DNA of 64,000 bases from Verpa conica (taxonomy: Eukaryota > Ascomycota > Pezizomycetes > Pezizales > Morchellaceae), in NCBI GenBank assembly GCA_033030425.1, contig JAUFSD010000014.1:558001-622000 (forward strand), given 5' to 3'. The notes below the pieces were generated by a model. That model was not told where the DNA came from. It worked only from the letters and a program-made list of their open reading frames with translations, and did not search any database. Positions 1 through 12,500 of the stretch are shown in pieces (the stretch's first letter is position 1; each line of letters starts with the position of its first letter). The translations under genes and the position numbers were made by a program.

Positions 1-70
1 TTCTTCTTGGCCCTCCCTCCCTCAGTAGGTCTTTCTACACACGTACGCGCAGGGTAGATATACTGCTATT

Positions 71-1582
71 ATGACGATGGCTGCCGGAGTGACTTCATCC
101 CCGAGCGAGTTTGACGCGGCAACGAGGGCGCAGCGAGCACGAGTCGGTACGTTTCTGACCCTAAAGGCAAGCGATAGACGTGTAAAACGCTCACTACTTT
201 TAAGACCGCTCAATCCGAAAAAAACTCGGAATACTTTTATTGTCGATTGTGATTGTCTTATGGGTCTCTAGTTCATTCCTAACCTATGCTATATTCTCGG
301 ACGATTCGTTTACGAAACCGTATTTTATAACTTATCTTAACACATCAGTTTTTTGTTTATATTTGCTGCCATCAGCGATACGGGAGGGGCTTGCCCGGTG
401 GAGGAGTAAAGGTCAAGTCGACAGCACCTTAGGGTGGGGTGAGTACCACGCTGTTGGGGAAGAGTTCGAAGATAACGAGGGTCTTCCCCGAGAACGAGAA
501 AGGCTGGGAACCGTGGATACTATGAGACTAAGTGCTGAATTTTGCTTAATGTGGTTTATTGTGAGTCTTTGCTTATTTGTTTCCTCATTATCCCAAACCC
601 AAGCCTCTAGGAGTTAATGATTATACTGAGTCTATAGGCAAACTACTTCCAAAGTTACTGTTTGAAGTGGACGTCCGTTGCCAGCGCAACTATTCTTAGC
701 TGTACCAGCAGTACTACCTCTACTCTTCCCCCACTATTGAATTATTTATTATTTAGGTTGGCTAACCATATAATCGCAATGGAGCGGGGATACTCAACAG
801 GCATCTTCACATTGGCCCTCAGCGCACTCCTCAAGATCGAACGCTTCTCCCTGACAAAACTACTATCTATATTCCTCTCGATTGCCGGTATTTCTCTCAT
901 ATCTGGTATTGACTTTGGTACTACTCCCAAAAGGTCACCAGTAGATGGAAGCACCAAAAGACCAGCGGAGATTTTATTGGGTGATTGTATGGCATTGCTT
1001 GGGGCATTTTCGTACGGTGTCTACACCACGCTTCTGAAAGCTCGTGTTGGGCATGAAAGTAGGGTGTCTATGCAAATGTTTTTTGGGTTCGTTGGGTTGT
1101 TTAATCTCCTGGGTCTCTGGCCCGGTCTGGTACTTCTACATATTGCGAAAGTTGAGAAATTTGAATTACCACCAGATAATAGAGTATGGTGGATTGTTGC
1201 TGTTAGTACCTTACCTTTTTATTTTCAAGATTTTCTTCTCTTTCCCACATTAGAAGTTACTCAGTCTGATTAAATGACTTAGATCAATGCATCCATAACT
1301 CTCATTTCCGACTACTGCTGGGCCTACGCCATGCTCCTCACAACCCCGCTAATCGTCACCGTTGGTCTCAGCCTGACGATTCCTCTGGCACTACTTGGTC
1401 AAATGGTGCTTCAAAAAAACTTTCCTGGGTTTCTTTATTGGGTTGGTGCGGGGTTAGTACTTATCGCTTTCTTATTTATAAACAAAGAAAGCGAGACCTT
1501 AGATACCGTAGTAGACAATGAGAGAGAAGGCGAGGAATGTACCGGAGAAGAGCATGTTGAGGTTCCTAGTATAGTGATTTAG
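71..1582 (+). CDS. EamA/SLC35F-type vacuolar membrane transporter (YML018C/THI74-like)
   Basis: A drug/metabolite-transporter-superfamily membrane protein of 401 aa, read from five exons: 71-146, 205-560, 638-710, 801-1201 and 1283-1582 (1206 nt, in frame throughout). The joins restore the family sequence: LWVSSSFLTYAIF in the first membrane segment, WFIANYFQSYCLKWTSVAS across intron 2, and INASITLISDYCWAYAMLLT followed by LSLTIPLALLGQMVL in the last third. About ten hydrophobic segments are visible and a hydrophilic acidic tail follows. Yeast homologues YML018C and THI74 are vacuolar or mitochondrial membrane proteins with poorly known substrates, so no substrate is assigned. The start at 71 is chosen because its reading frame is restored by the GTACGT donor at 147 and the acceptor at 203-204. 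Intron 3 (711-800) has an ordinary CTAAC branch site. No neighbour suggests a pathway. Family assignment is sure; exact subfamily and transported molecule are not. Confidence 0.9.
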
Positions 1583-2011
1583 GTAAACAACCTAGCTTAT
1601 ACAATAGGTAGAGTCAGTCACTAGCCTACCTTTTTAGGCGGTTATTCATCTCAGGGTTTAGCTTACTCTTTTTATTAATATAAATCATCATACCCGTAAA
1701 TGTGCAATCCCTAAGACTTTCCATGTCTGTGATACTACATCAATACACCTTGGTTATGTAAAATGAGTGCAGAAAACCTACCACATCACATCAAGATCAT
1801 GCGACTCTTTTAGGTGCGTTATCGCATTACCCAAATAGCGCTACAGGTGCAGTTTTCTATTTATTATTATTAATTAATTACATACAACCCATTAGCTCCA
1901 TGTGGTATAGGATATAAGTGGAATTTTTCAACACGAAAACAAAAGTTAGATACACAGATTCCCTAAGGCTAATAGAGCGAAGTCACTCAGCTTAAGTATC
2001 CAACTTAGGCC

Positions 2012-2032
2012 TACAGTCGCACCTCACTATGC
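2012..2032 (+). repeat. Solo terminal repeat of a CAGTCRCACC-type element
   Basis: The 21 bases starting TACAGTCGCACC and ending ACTATGC are the exact reverse complement of 46082-46102, the right end of the element at 45535-46100. No matching second end was found nearby, so this is read as a decayed or solo terminus of the same family. Confidence 0.6.
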
Positions 2033-3117
2033 TTTTAGGGATTATATTGAAAGAAGATCAAAGTGCTAGCCGAGAATATTTCCTTACAGCAAGGTAGATC
2101 TATATCTACTTGCGTACAGTTGCGATTGAGAGCCGCGTCTTTCCCCAGCTAGTTTACACTACTACAACTAAGTGCCTAGAAGTTCTGACTTAGTTATAAC
2201 TTCATACCCCGTACACTTGTGTGGAAATTCGAAATACAATACTTAAATCGGTGTATGGCCCATATTTCTTTCCCCCTTTTTTGTAAGATTTACATACTAT
2301 TCATACAATCAAGGGTATTTTTTTACCAATCACTATCATTACTCAGCTTCGAAGGAAATTTCATTAAGACCTAGTATCAAGGATCTAGCGCCCACTCATT
2401 TTTCACATTTAGAGAGACTAAAGAGAAGTACTTGCCTTCACCTCAGCTATTGAAGCTGCATATCTTTTGGAATACAAACAGCCCATTTTACAAGTTAGTT
2501 TGAATTCAACGCGGATAAAATAAGGTCTTAAGATATAGGTTATCAGAATACAAATAAAGTGATATATTCCAGCCCCAGTCAGGTTGCTCTTAATGCGTTG
2601 TCCTAGAGACCTACATTTTTAGAGCATAAACCCTAGCCTCGAACAAATACTTATAGAGACTACAGCAAACCAGTTATAGCTACCCTGTGGATCACCGTCG
2701 GTAGGTCAAAAATTCTTCGAGTCCTTTGGGTGCTCACGAGTTACGGTACCAAAAATCGAGTATAATAAGTATGGTATTAATACAACATTCTAAGTAATCT
2801 AAAACTAAGGTTTGTCTCGCACTTTTTTTAAAGTGGTAATGGCCCCACTCGTTTTCTAATGCTGCATATCTACTTACATCTTGGCAAAAAATATTCCTAC
2901 AGCCTCCTACTAGTGCAGGAGCTGCTCTCGAAATACCATGTTCTATAGTTTCTCAAATTCAGCCCTCTACTTTATGCCAAACCACGCCTCTCTTAGTACC
3001 GGACAAAGCCCGAACCAGTCCTTCCAGAAACTGAGTAACGTATTACTAAGTATACTCCTCTAAGAAAACCAAGTCTTGTACCATATATCTACGTTTTATT
3101 TTTTGTTTAGGGTGAAC

Positions 3118-3500
3118 ACCGTAATATCTCGGCGATACCGAACAGGACCGTGTCGTGGGTGTTGGAAACTGGACTAGGACAGATCAATATTCAAATATAA
3201 AGGTCAGGGTCAGGGTTCCCTACAACAGTTCTTTAGAGAACAGTGCTCTTAAATTAGTGGTATTTTATGGTTATCTGCTTTATCATTGTATTTTAATGGA
3301 ATCACTCTTGTTCACTATATTTGAGAGTGTATATATTGGCCTGTAAAAAGTTTCATACAACACCTATTCCTTTATTTCCTCTGGGCTGCTTAGAGCCTCA
3401 TCAAAAAAGCCAGCTTGACGTTCACTAGACCTATCACTGCCTAGACCGATTTCCAACACCCACAACACGGTCCTGTTCGGTATCGCCGAGATACTACGGT
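3118..3500. mobile_element. Small non-autonomous inverted-repeat element (MITE-like)
   Basis: The arms 3118-3168 and 3450-3500 are reverse complements over 51 nt with 49 matches. They begin ACCGTARTATCTCGGCG and end GGTGTTGGAAA toward the centre. Both mismatches are transitions. The 281 bp between the arms has no coding potential. I could not define a target-site duplication, so the precise ends are uncertain. It is best read as a miniature inverted-repeat transposable element or a transposon remnant. Confidence 0.75.
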
Positions 3501-4645
3501 ACCACACTATTTATCTCTAGAGTCATAGCGGGTATACAAAGGAAAACATAAACCATGAAACCAGACTAGAAAACCAACCTACCGTGTCTTTTATAGAACT
3601 GAGAGGGGGGGTACAATATAGTCTTGGAAATTATAGTAGGTTTTGACTTATAATTTATCTGAAACCTAAATTCTTAGAACTTATACAGCATAAACGGTTA
3701 TGTAGTATGATTTAGATGATGAGATTAAAGATAGCACTATAGAGGCTCGTGTACTAGGAAGTTGAAATAAAACTGGGTATCTGATGGTACAACTCCACAT
3801 TCACGCTCTAGGTATTTACAAACCAAAGTAACTCACCTCAATTACGTAGATTAATCTTTAACCCTGGTACCAACTCATGGCCCGACACAAGCCCTTACCC
3901 TACTAGTAATAGAAAAATGCTACTGAATATCGATAAGTATGTAGTATATACTATAAACCCAAAAACATGAGAAAAAGTAAAAATGATAATATAGGCCAAT
4001 AAGGGAAATCAAGCTGTAGAACCCACAGGAAACGTTGTATGAAGACCCGGAGAAAAAGAATAATTATAGACTAAAACAATGTTCAACAGAGTAATAAAAA
4101 CTCGTAAGTCAGAGAGAAAAAGGATTATTAATTGAAGGGTATAATATTTTTGAGGATTCCCTACCCATCCGCATATTGCTTTCCAGTAAGCCCGACTGAA
4201 CGCCTCCCTATAGTTCCACGGTTTTTCTGGTTATGGGCTTACTATTACAACAAAATAAGAAGCCGTTATCACCGAATACCACAAGCAGATCCCCATAACC
4301 CAACCTGAGAAACCCCAGCCCTGTTCAATGTAGAGCAAACAGGGCAAAAAGAAATAAACAAAAGGAAACAAAAGAAAGCTGTTAGACGGATAATGCTGCT
4401 TAAGTGTAAGAGACCAGCTCTCACTGTATACCAAACAGAAGTCACCGCACTCTTACAAATGATCATACAAAAAATTTACGAGACAAAATCACAAGTGCAG
4501 TCATATGAAAAGGAAAAAAACGCGAAAACAAAAACGAGATGAGATGAAACCTAAAATATAAGAAATTGTTAAATACTATGGCAGATTACGGGTTGCAGAA
4601 AGCGGCCCGTGCTCTCTGGCACCGTTGCGTGAAAGACTAATCCCA

Positions 4646-6490
4646 TTACATCATATTTCCTTGGGGCGAAACACCTTGGGACATTGGGTAATGCATCATG
4701 TGTTGCATATCCACTTCATCCGAGTCGTCAAGTGCTGACGGAGAGCTACCTGACATAGCTAGCGTTTGCTTTGAATACAGCTCACTTAAACCAACACCAT
4801 CGTCTGAAAGATTTGTATGGTGATCGTATGCTTCCGGGAATAACTCTGAGCTATCCGAACGGTGTAGATGCGATAGAGGCGGCGAAGCACTTGCAATTAC
4901 AGGATCCCCATGACCCATCGAGATTGGTGAGACTGAAGGATTGATAACACTTGTTGGATCAATCATTGGTGACAGGAACGGCAAACTGTAAGGAGTGCCA
5001 TAGCCTGCACTACCATTCATATCCGGTTGCAAAGAAGAGTTAAGCATTGATGGACTCGCATAATCAGAAGGCGAAGTGGTGGTAGCAGCAGAAAGAGGAT
5101 ATGCAGAACCAGGTCTATAGTCCAGAAAGCCTGAGGAAGAGGTATCAATACGTAATGGGTTGGAAAGCCCAGGATTGACAAGTGAATGCGGATGCTGTGG
5201 TGCTGGTGCGTAAAGATGGTCTTGCGCATCCTGGAAAGAGAACGATGGCATATTTTGGTGGAACTGCGAAAAGTCAATGGCAATCGGTACGGATCTACTC
5301 CTAGTGCGGCGATGCTTTTGATGGAAGTTGTGACCAAATGCAGGATCCTGGGGATATACCGATAAGGAGTCGACATCGTTTGATGAAGCCGGGCGAATGA
5401 TTTGAGGAGAAACAGGTGCTGAAACTGACAGAGTAGGATGATCATAAAACGCCATGTGTGCAGGAGGATGAGTATGCCTATTCGCGAATGATTCAGATGT
5501 CATTAATTTGGCGAGCTGGCCCTGTAATACTTTTGGAGGACCACCAAGTTGGTGGACCAATATTTGGGAGGCTTGTTGATCTTCCGTGAAATCACCACAT
5601 TGGTAAAATCCCCCAGACCCAGATGAATCCATAAAGAAATTCGGTGGTTGGGTAAGGCTAATCACGAGCTGACCTTGCTTCTGAGTACCACTAGCGACAG
5701 ATGTTGGTGAATCCAACCCCTCAAGCTCTATGTTTTTAATTGATGAGAAGGGATATTCAATCTTATACCCGGCTGAGTCGTTATTAATGTAGTATGTAAT
5801 GCATGCCTTCTCGGGTGAGTAGAAGATGACAAGATCCATCGCATTCTGGCCAACACGGCGCCAAGTACCAATACTCAGTGATCGACATGTAAAGTGATGG
5901 ATAACTATTTTCATAAGCCCAGCACCAGCATGGCAGTCACTAGATAATAGGGCTTACCAATCTTGCCTTGAGGACTTGGCTCAGGAGTCAACATCATGTT
6001 ACTATTGCCATAGGCGGAGAGGCTCCGCGACCGGTCGCCCATGAGACCACGAGGGAATCCCTTTCCAGTTTCCATCGCTTGCATAGCTAAATATTGGCGC
6101 ATACAATCGGGAATCGCGTCGCAGTCCTCCCCGGTTTCGATGCTCTTCTTCGCAAGATGCTTTATCTTAGCTCGACTAAGAAAATAACATGTTAGAAATA
6201 ATTCACCACCCTAGAAACAAGACCACCTACCGATTCTGGAACCAAATTTGAACAGAACGTTCAGTCATGTTGATTTCCTGAGCAATTCGTTCGCGTACGA
6301 CTGCGGTCGGTGTAGGGTTTTTATTGAACTCTGCTTCAAGTGTCACAAGCTGCTCCTGCGTCGCCCTTTGGCGTTTTTGGTTCTTTTGTTGTTGTGTGAG
6401 TGTGCTCTTCCTTGGTGGTCGCCGCGAGCCATTTGTTTGCTGGAGCTGCTGATGCGGGGGAGAAGGAGAAGGAGAAGTCAATGAAGACAT
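4646..6490 (-). CDS. Homeobox transcription factor
   Basis: A 578-aa nuclear regulator from three exons, 6490-6231, 6175-5958 and 5904-4646. A homeodomain lies at about residues 37-96, with recognition helix WFQNRRAKIK at 83-92; the first intron splits the NRR codons, and the join gives the expected [11 protein letters not shown]. After it come a [21 protein letters not shown] helix and, at about 160-220, a second conserved block ([20 protein letters not shown], then [19 protein letters not shown]), then one at about 245-293 ([20 protein letters not shown]). These extra blocks are typical of a filamentous-fungal homeobox family involved in development and sporulation; I do not assign a named orthologue. 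The rest is Ser/Pro/His-rich and probably disordered. Start chosen at the first Met of the Ser/Pro-rich N-terminus, with no upstream in-frame Met seen. Target genes cannot be read from the sequence. Confidence 0.9.
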
Positions 6491-9400
6491 CCTGTATGAT
6501 ATTTTACTGCAATGATAAAGACGCGACTATTTTTCACAATTTTGTTAGATAAAAGTTAACCTCTTGTGTGAATCATCACAGAAAGATTAGAGAAACTTGA
6601 TTACTAGGGGGCTAAGAACGCTTACAAAATTCGTTTCACTAGGGGGGTAGTACTGGGGGGGTAGTATGTGAACGTGATAGATGTCAAAAAGATGATGAGA
6701 CTGTCAGACAGTTGACCTGAACTGTGCTGAGTCGATTATCCCTGGTTTTTTCTTTTCCTCTGGAGCTGTTTGTTGCAAGGATGTGTAAATCTCAAATGGC
6801 TAGTGATCGTGCAGAACTTCGCGCCGGTCGGAGACGTAGAAATTCAAAGTTTTGATGTAATTTTTCTTTCGAATCAAGAAAAACCCTGGTGGGCAAAAAA
6901 AAAATGAATAATTTAATAATAGGAATATAGGAAAATGGTGAAGACCAAAGAATGTGGAAATACCGTCAACAAGTTGAGGGTGCGAGGGTATTTTTGGAAA
7001 AAAGGTGGCGGGTGGAGTGACGGGGCGGAACGTCGTGAATAGTCGGGTGATGTCTGGCTGAAGAGCCTGCAAGGAACGACTAGTGAAGGGGTGCCAAAAA
7101 AGAGCGTCTAGGACAGCCGAAAGAGTGAGACTGTAACCTGAAAAAGGCGAGCAAAGTTAAAGAGTATAGGGATCAAAGAAAAGAAGATCACGAAGGCCTG
7201 GAGATCAACTGTCGGTGAGGGAGAGAGAGAGGGTAAGGAGAAGAAGAAGAGGAAGAGAAGGAGGGAAGGGGGTTCGTGCGTGTGTGGGGGGGCGATGACA
7301 ACGTCCTCCGCCGTACCTGGACTGCGTACCTACATCCATTGCTACACACAGTATTGGCTACCACTGGCTCAGACGGCGGAACCGGCATAGCGAGCCTTGA
7401 GTGGTAGGTGAGCACAAGCTGTGCAGGGGGGCGGATGGGGTATGGTGCTGAGGTGGGAGCAGTGGTCGACCTGACCTGGAGCGCTGAGCAAACGGTGAGC
7501 GGGCTCCACACCCAGCAGCAAACAGCCGCAGGGGTCTCCTTCCCTTTTCGCTGTCCACCCACACACATGCCCACCACAAGGCCCAATCCGAAGCTAGATG
7601 GGGGGGAAAAACAAATCCTGATCAAATATGTATTATTTACGGAAACAGGGCGAGGTTAGAAAGAGAAAGGAAAAAGAAAAGAAAGAAAAGGAAAGGAAAC
7701 GAAAAGGTGGAGGCGTAGGTGCGTCCAAACAATTAGTGGCCATCCAATTATACCCTGCTTCGTCCCACTCTGACGCCAGGGGCCGGAGACGTCGTCTCTT
7801 CTTTCAGCACGCCCTCTCTCCCACTCCCAGGCACACAACTCTCGCGAAAGAAGGCAACGCCTTGGGAAAGCCGCTCCGCTTAGGTTTTCGGTATTATCAC
7901 CAGTTCCTTCCCTAGCCTGAGGTCTCTGACATGTTATCCTCTTGGTTAGATACCTAAGAAATATGCTTTTACCCATAAACCCCCCGTACCCCGATGCCTT
8001 GTAATCTTAGGGCTTCGTGTTTTGTTTGGGAGGCAAGAACAGAAAATAGGTTATAAACACAAGCATGTTCTCTCGAATCATCCGATTCAATGCCGGACCA
8101 TAATTGCAGAGAACAGCCTGGCCGGTACAGGATAGCATCCTGTGGTGCCCGACCAGGCAGCGTCCCATCTCCTGCACTACCTATCAATTGTCCAGGTTGA
8201 CTCCTGGCTTCACCCACCCCTCGGCTGCTTCTGATCGTGGCATCGATTCGGTATCGTTAGAGGTATCATGAAAACGAAGTGACGACAGGCGTTCAATGAA
8301 CGATGTCTCGGGACCGCTAGCGCGTGCATTCAGAAAGCCCAAGCCCTGGTTTTAACCCGTCTCAGCTAGCCTATCCGCTAGACATGGGTCTCAGTAAGGA
8401 TGATCGGTGGCGGCTCATCGTTCAGGGCAAGCGGAGCCTCGTCTAGGGCCAGGAACGCTCCGTTGGTACCAGTGCTGGGCAAAAAGGGGCAAACTCTCGA
8501 TCCATGTCCAAAAAAAGGTCAGGTGCCGAGACACCGATGGCTAAGGATGAGGTGGGGTTTTCCAAGCGCGTTATGATACACGATGGTGATGGGATGGTCA
8601 AACTCGCCCCTCGTAGTCGCAGGCTTGATATCACTAGCAAAACACTACCCCAGGAGTGGCCTCCACTATTTACATGGTAGACGATCTTTCGAATTAGATT
8701 CGGTGAAGGCTCGCTCTAACTGGTTACATATGTGCTCGTATACCTATCGAAATTGAGTGTATGTACTCAGGGTATTGTTCTAAGGTGTTCGAATTGTTTC
8801 CTTGCATCCCAATCGAAAGCTGGAGGCGCATTTTACACGCCCAGTGTCTATTCACAAGCCTCGAGTAGGACCTTGCGATCTACAAGAGGAGGCGATAGCC
8901 GGGCGGGCCGTGCAGCTTGAGCTTCAATAATTCTCCGGCTGAGATAAACTACCACATATTGCTCTTGCGTGAAAGGTAACTCTAGGATTCTTAGGTCTAA
9001 CTCATATTGTGGCGGCCATCTTGTGGGGGTGTTTAATGGGAAACGCTGACAAGGAGGCTGGAGATTCACTCAGTGGATGTCAGTCTCAGCCTTCGACATG
9101 GATTTAATGTATAAAGCCCAACGGCTGCCGGCTGAAAATGCCTACATGGTATCTGTGCCCATGTCGGTTCTTGGTTTGTACATCCACCCCGCCTTTTGGG
9201 TAACTATCCACCATTCACATGAAATGCGCGTTCTGGTTGGTTAAGTATACAGTTCTAGAGTCAGACTATATCGTTCAATATATTCCCGTACCTATCTAGT
9301 TGAAGCGAAACAGGAGCGGGGGAAAGAGTTACATGTTCCAGCGCTGGTATAAGTAGGATCATCTCAAATCTGAGAAAACTCCTTTTATCGAACTTGTCTT

Positions 9401-9501
9401 CCGCCTTTTCAAGAAGCATTTCTAAATACTACATATTTTTTATTTATTTATCTATATATATATGCCTAATAATAAGGAGATAAGAAACATTATGCCCAGG
9501 T
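6491..9501. other. Spacer and probable long leader/promoter of the homeobox gene
   Basis: No gene is supported. On the minus (sense) strand of the homeobox gene the part from about 7190 to 7720 is strongly pyrimidine-rich (purine-rich as printed: GA tracts at 7218-7270 and 7658-7710), a composition common just upstream of fungal transcription starts. Two G-runs with the shared core GGGGGGTAGTA occur at about 6642-6665. From about 8000 to 9470 there is nothing recognisable except an AT microsatellite at about 9436-9462. Confidence 0.5.
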
Positions 9502-12500
9502 TTACTTCCTAATCGACCCAAATCTCCTTGCAAGTCTTACATTAATATCATCCTCTATTTCCCCTCGTTCGCCAGCAGTTGACACTCGACCAACACGAGA
9601 ACCTGTACTCTTTCCCCTAGAAGACCTTCCTTCTTCCATAACCCTCGGCCTGTCCAAAAACTCCTGTACCTTACCCTCCATTTCAATTTCCGTACTAGAT
9701 CTACCCTTATTCCGATCCCAGCCCTGTTGGAGCTCTTCACTAGCTGCTTCTTCCATCCGCTGTCTCATTTCCTTTGACTTCTCAATCTCTTGGAAGACAC
9801 CGACCTGATTATTTTATAAATACAATAATTAGCATCAAGTCATCGAAAGATATAATCTAAGGGTCACAGGACAAAGGAGTTTCATACATCTGTAGGCCAA
9901 AGCGTAGTACGGACAGAAATCAAGGCTAAGTCAAGGATAATACAGGCCGAAACATTGAATATGTAGACAAGCCACCAGGTTAAATCTCGTCCAAAACGTT
10001 GCATGATCCCATTTTTGACGTTGTAGATGACATTATCGGCATATGTTTCCCCCAAGATGATATTCCAAAGGAACCTATGAAACACATTTTAGCTATATGC
10101 TACCTCCAAAATAAAAACGTAAAGAATCAATTTCTTACCACCCTCCAACGGAAAGGACAAAGCTTACAGCAACCACGATAGATTTGTTGTGCGTCTCAAT
10201 AAGCCTATATAGGGACGTTATTAGCAAACATCTAGCAGAAAGAAGGTATGGAACACTCACTGTAGTTTTGTAGAAACTAAAGTTATTACAACACTATATG
10301 TAATAACCCCCATCGCATATATTCCATTATCAACTGTTAGGTGCGGTGCGTATAGTGTAAACATCATATAGTAGTTGAGAACTGCTTGTGAAGAGGCAAG
10401 AAACATCCATCCAAGATAAATCCGAAAGTTAAAGCCTTCATTCAGCTGCCCTTTACGGTAGAGTTCTGGGACGGCCAATAGGGTTGCGGGGGACAAGTCT
10501 TTTTCGAATATTCCAAGGATAATAACAGGGAGTGAAGTAAATAATGTATTGAACATGCTTAAACTCCATGGCTCGTAAAAGCTGGTTCCTGTAAAGCCGT
10601 TCGATCTTTGGAAGAGGGCTTGGGTTAAATAAAACAATAATTCCTGCAAAAAAATCAGTGATTTTATATTATACTATGGAAAGCTCCCCATGAAAAATGT
10701 ACGTAGGCCAATGATTACCTTCCAGAATGTTCCAATCGTATATTTGCATATTCTGACATAATTCCATCTTCCATGCACTAGTAGAAACTTCAGTAGGAAC
10801 CTGAATTGTGCCATGGAATAATCTGAAACTCTAGCTGCCTGTAATCCTTCTTTCCCTGTAATCCCAATACCAACATGTGCTTCTTGAATCATTGCAATAT
10901 CGTTCGCGCCATCCCCAATCGCTAGGGTCACCGATTTTTTGACCTTCGTCCTAATAGTCTTGACAAGTGATGCTTTTTGGCTGGGGCTTGCGCGGCAGCA
11001 TATGACAGAGTCTGTAACGATAGCGATATCGAAAAATAGAGACTTTAATGTCTCATCTTCATCAATGCTTGCCAAGGTACCGCCGTCTATAACTACGACC
11101 GAATGAGCTACTTTCCTAGCATTAATCTCCAATATAGCTTCTGCCATTTTCCTTTCGATATAGCCATCTCTTTTGTCGAGAATAGTAATAGTCGAGTAAT
11201 CTTTGATCAGCCGGCAAGAATGGCCTATATTAATTGCGGTTTCTAGGAGATGAAGATTAATATAAGAATTAATTCAACGCATAGGTTTTTATGGCACATG
11301 CCTCGCTTATCACCAGTTAACATCCATAGTTTGATGCCTGCTCTCCTGAGCTTGTCAATAGTTTCCGGCACGCCCTTCTGTAGCTTATCTTCTATAGCTG
11401 TTGCACCACCAAGCTCGAAATCCCTCTCAATCATTTCCGCTGCCTTCTCAATTAACTGTTGTCTTCCTACAAGACTTGTCGTTGCTTCTGCGTAAATCTT
11501 CTTCCACCCCAAATACTCTTGTTCGTCAAAAAAACGGTGAGCATAAAGCAATGTCCTTAGGCCCTCACTAGCAAAGTCATTAATGTGTGCGAAGCAGCGC
11601 TCAATGACCTTGGCTTCGTCCACAGCGATGTTCTCGTCAACCATATCCTCACTCATATCTCGTTCTAGTGGCATATTCATTTCCCCGAAGGCAATTGAGT
11701 GGCGGTTCGCAAATTGTACAGATGGACGAGAGTAAATGCTTTCGTCATCAATGGATGACATATCAACATCTTGCTCTTTGTCCCTCAGCCAGTCATCGAA
11801 CTCATCTTGAATCGGCTTTAGACGATTCATAGACATGCTAGGACGGCTAGGACCGCCAAAGCTTGGTCGACCACCTATACTAGATCGACCGCCAATGCTC
11901 GTACGCTGCATGCTAGTTCTACGTATAACTTCTTGGGCTTCAAGACTTTTCCGCTTATTGGCACGTTTCTCAACATCTAATGCCTTTTGTTTAGCCAGAT
12001 CCCGAAGCCGAAGGAGTTCAATCATTGTCGTGTCCGCCCCCTTGCAAAAAATGCAAAATTTCCCGTTTGGCATACGGATAATTATTGACATCCGCTTTCT
12101 TTTGCTAGAAAACTCGATAACCTCCAAGATCTCATAATCTTCGATCAGATTGTCGCCACCAGGCCCGCTAGGGAAGGTCTTTATTGAGATTTTGTTGATC
12201 TGCCGGTCGATTGTAATATACCCCAACTCCTGGGCTGCTCTTACCAAAGCCAACTCATCAGGAGATGCCGCTTGGTATCCGATATCTCCCTCTTCACTCA
12301 CTTCAGGAAGGCATGTATGGCACAAGGCTATTGAAAGCAGAAAAAACCTAGCCTTTCGTGCGAAGAAAGTATGTGGGTGAGTCTGAAGGTAGTACAGAAG
12401 GTCCATTGTTGATAGTTGAGGTTGGGCCTTGTTAGGAATGGCTGTAGGGCGCCACCGGAGAGAATTGAAAGAAGCTTTATTCTGGAGCCGTCCATCAAGT

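Larger units (their letters stand above)
1583..4645. other. Gene-free AT-rich spacer
   Basis: No coding sequence can be supported in these 3 kb; open frames are short and lack family motifs. It holds the 383-bp inverted-repeat element at 3118-3500 and, at 2012-2032, a lone copy of the terminal sequence seen again at 46082-46102. The homeobox gene ends at the right edge and the transporter at the left edge, so the spacer is between convergent genes and need not contain promoters. Confidence 0.7.

Noticed and set aside
7188..7976. Several overlapping ORFs on both strands upstream of the homeobox gene.
   Set aside because: They come from GA/CT-rich low-complexity sequence and contradict one another; no conserved motif.
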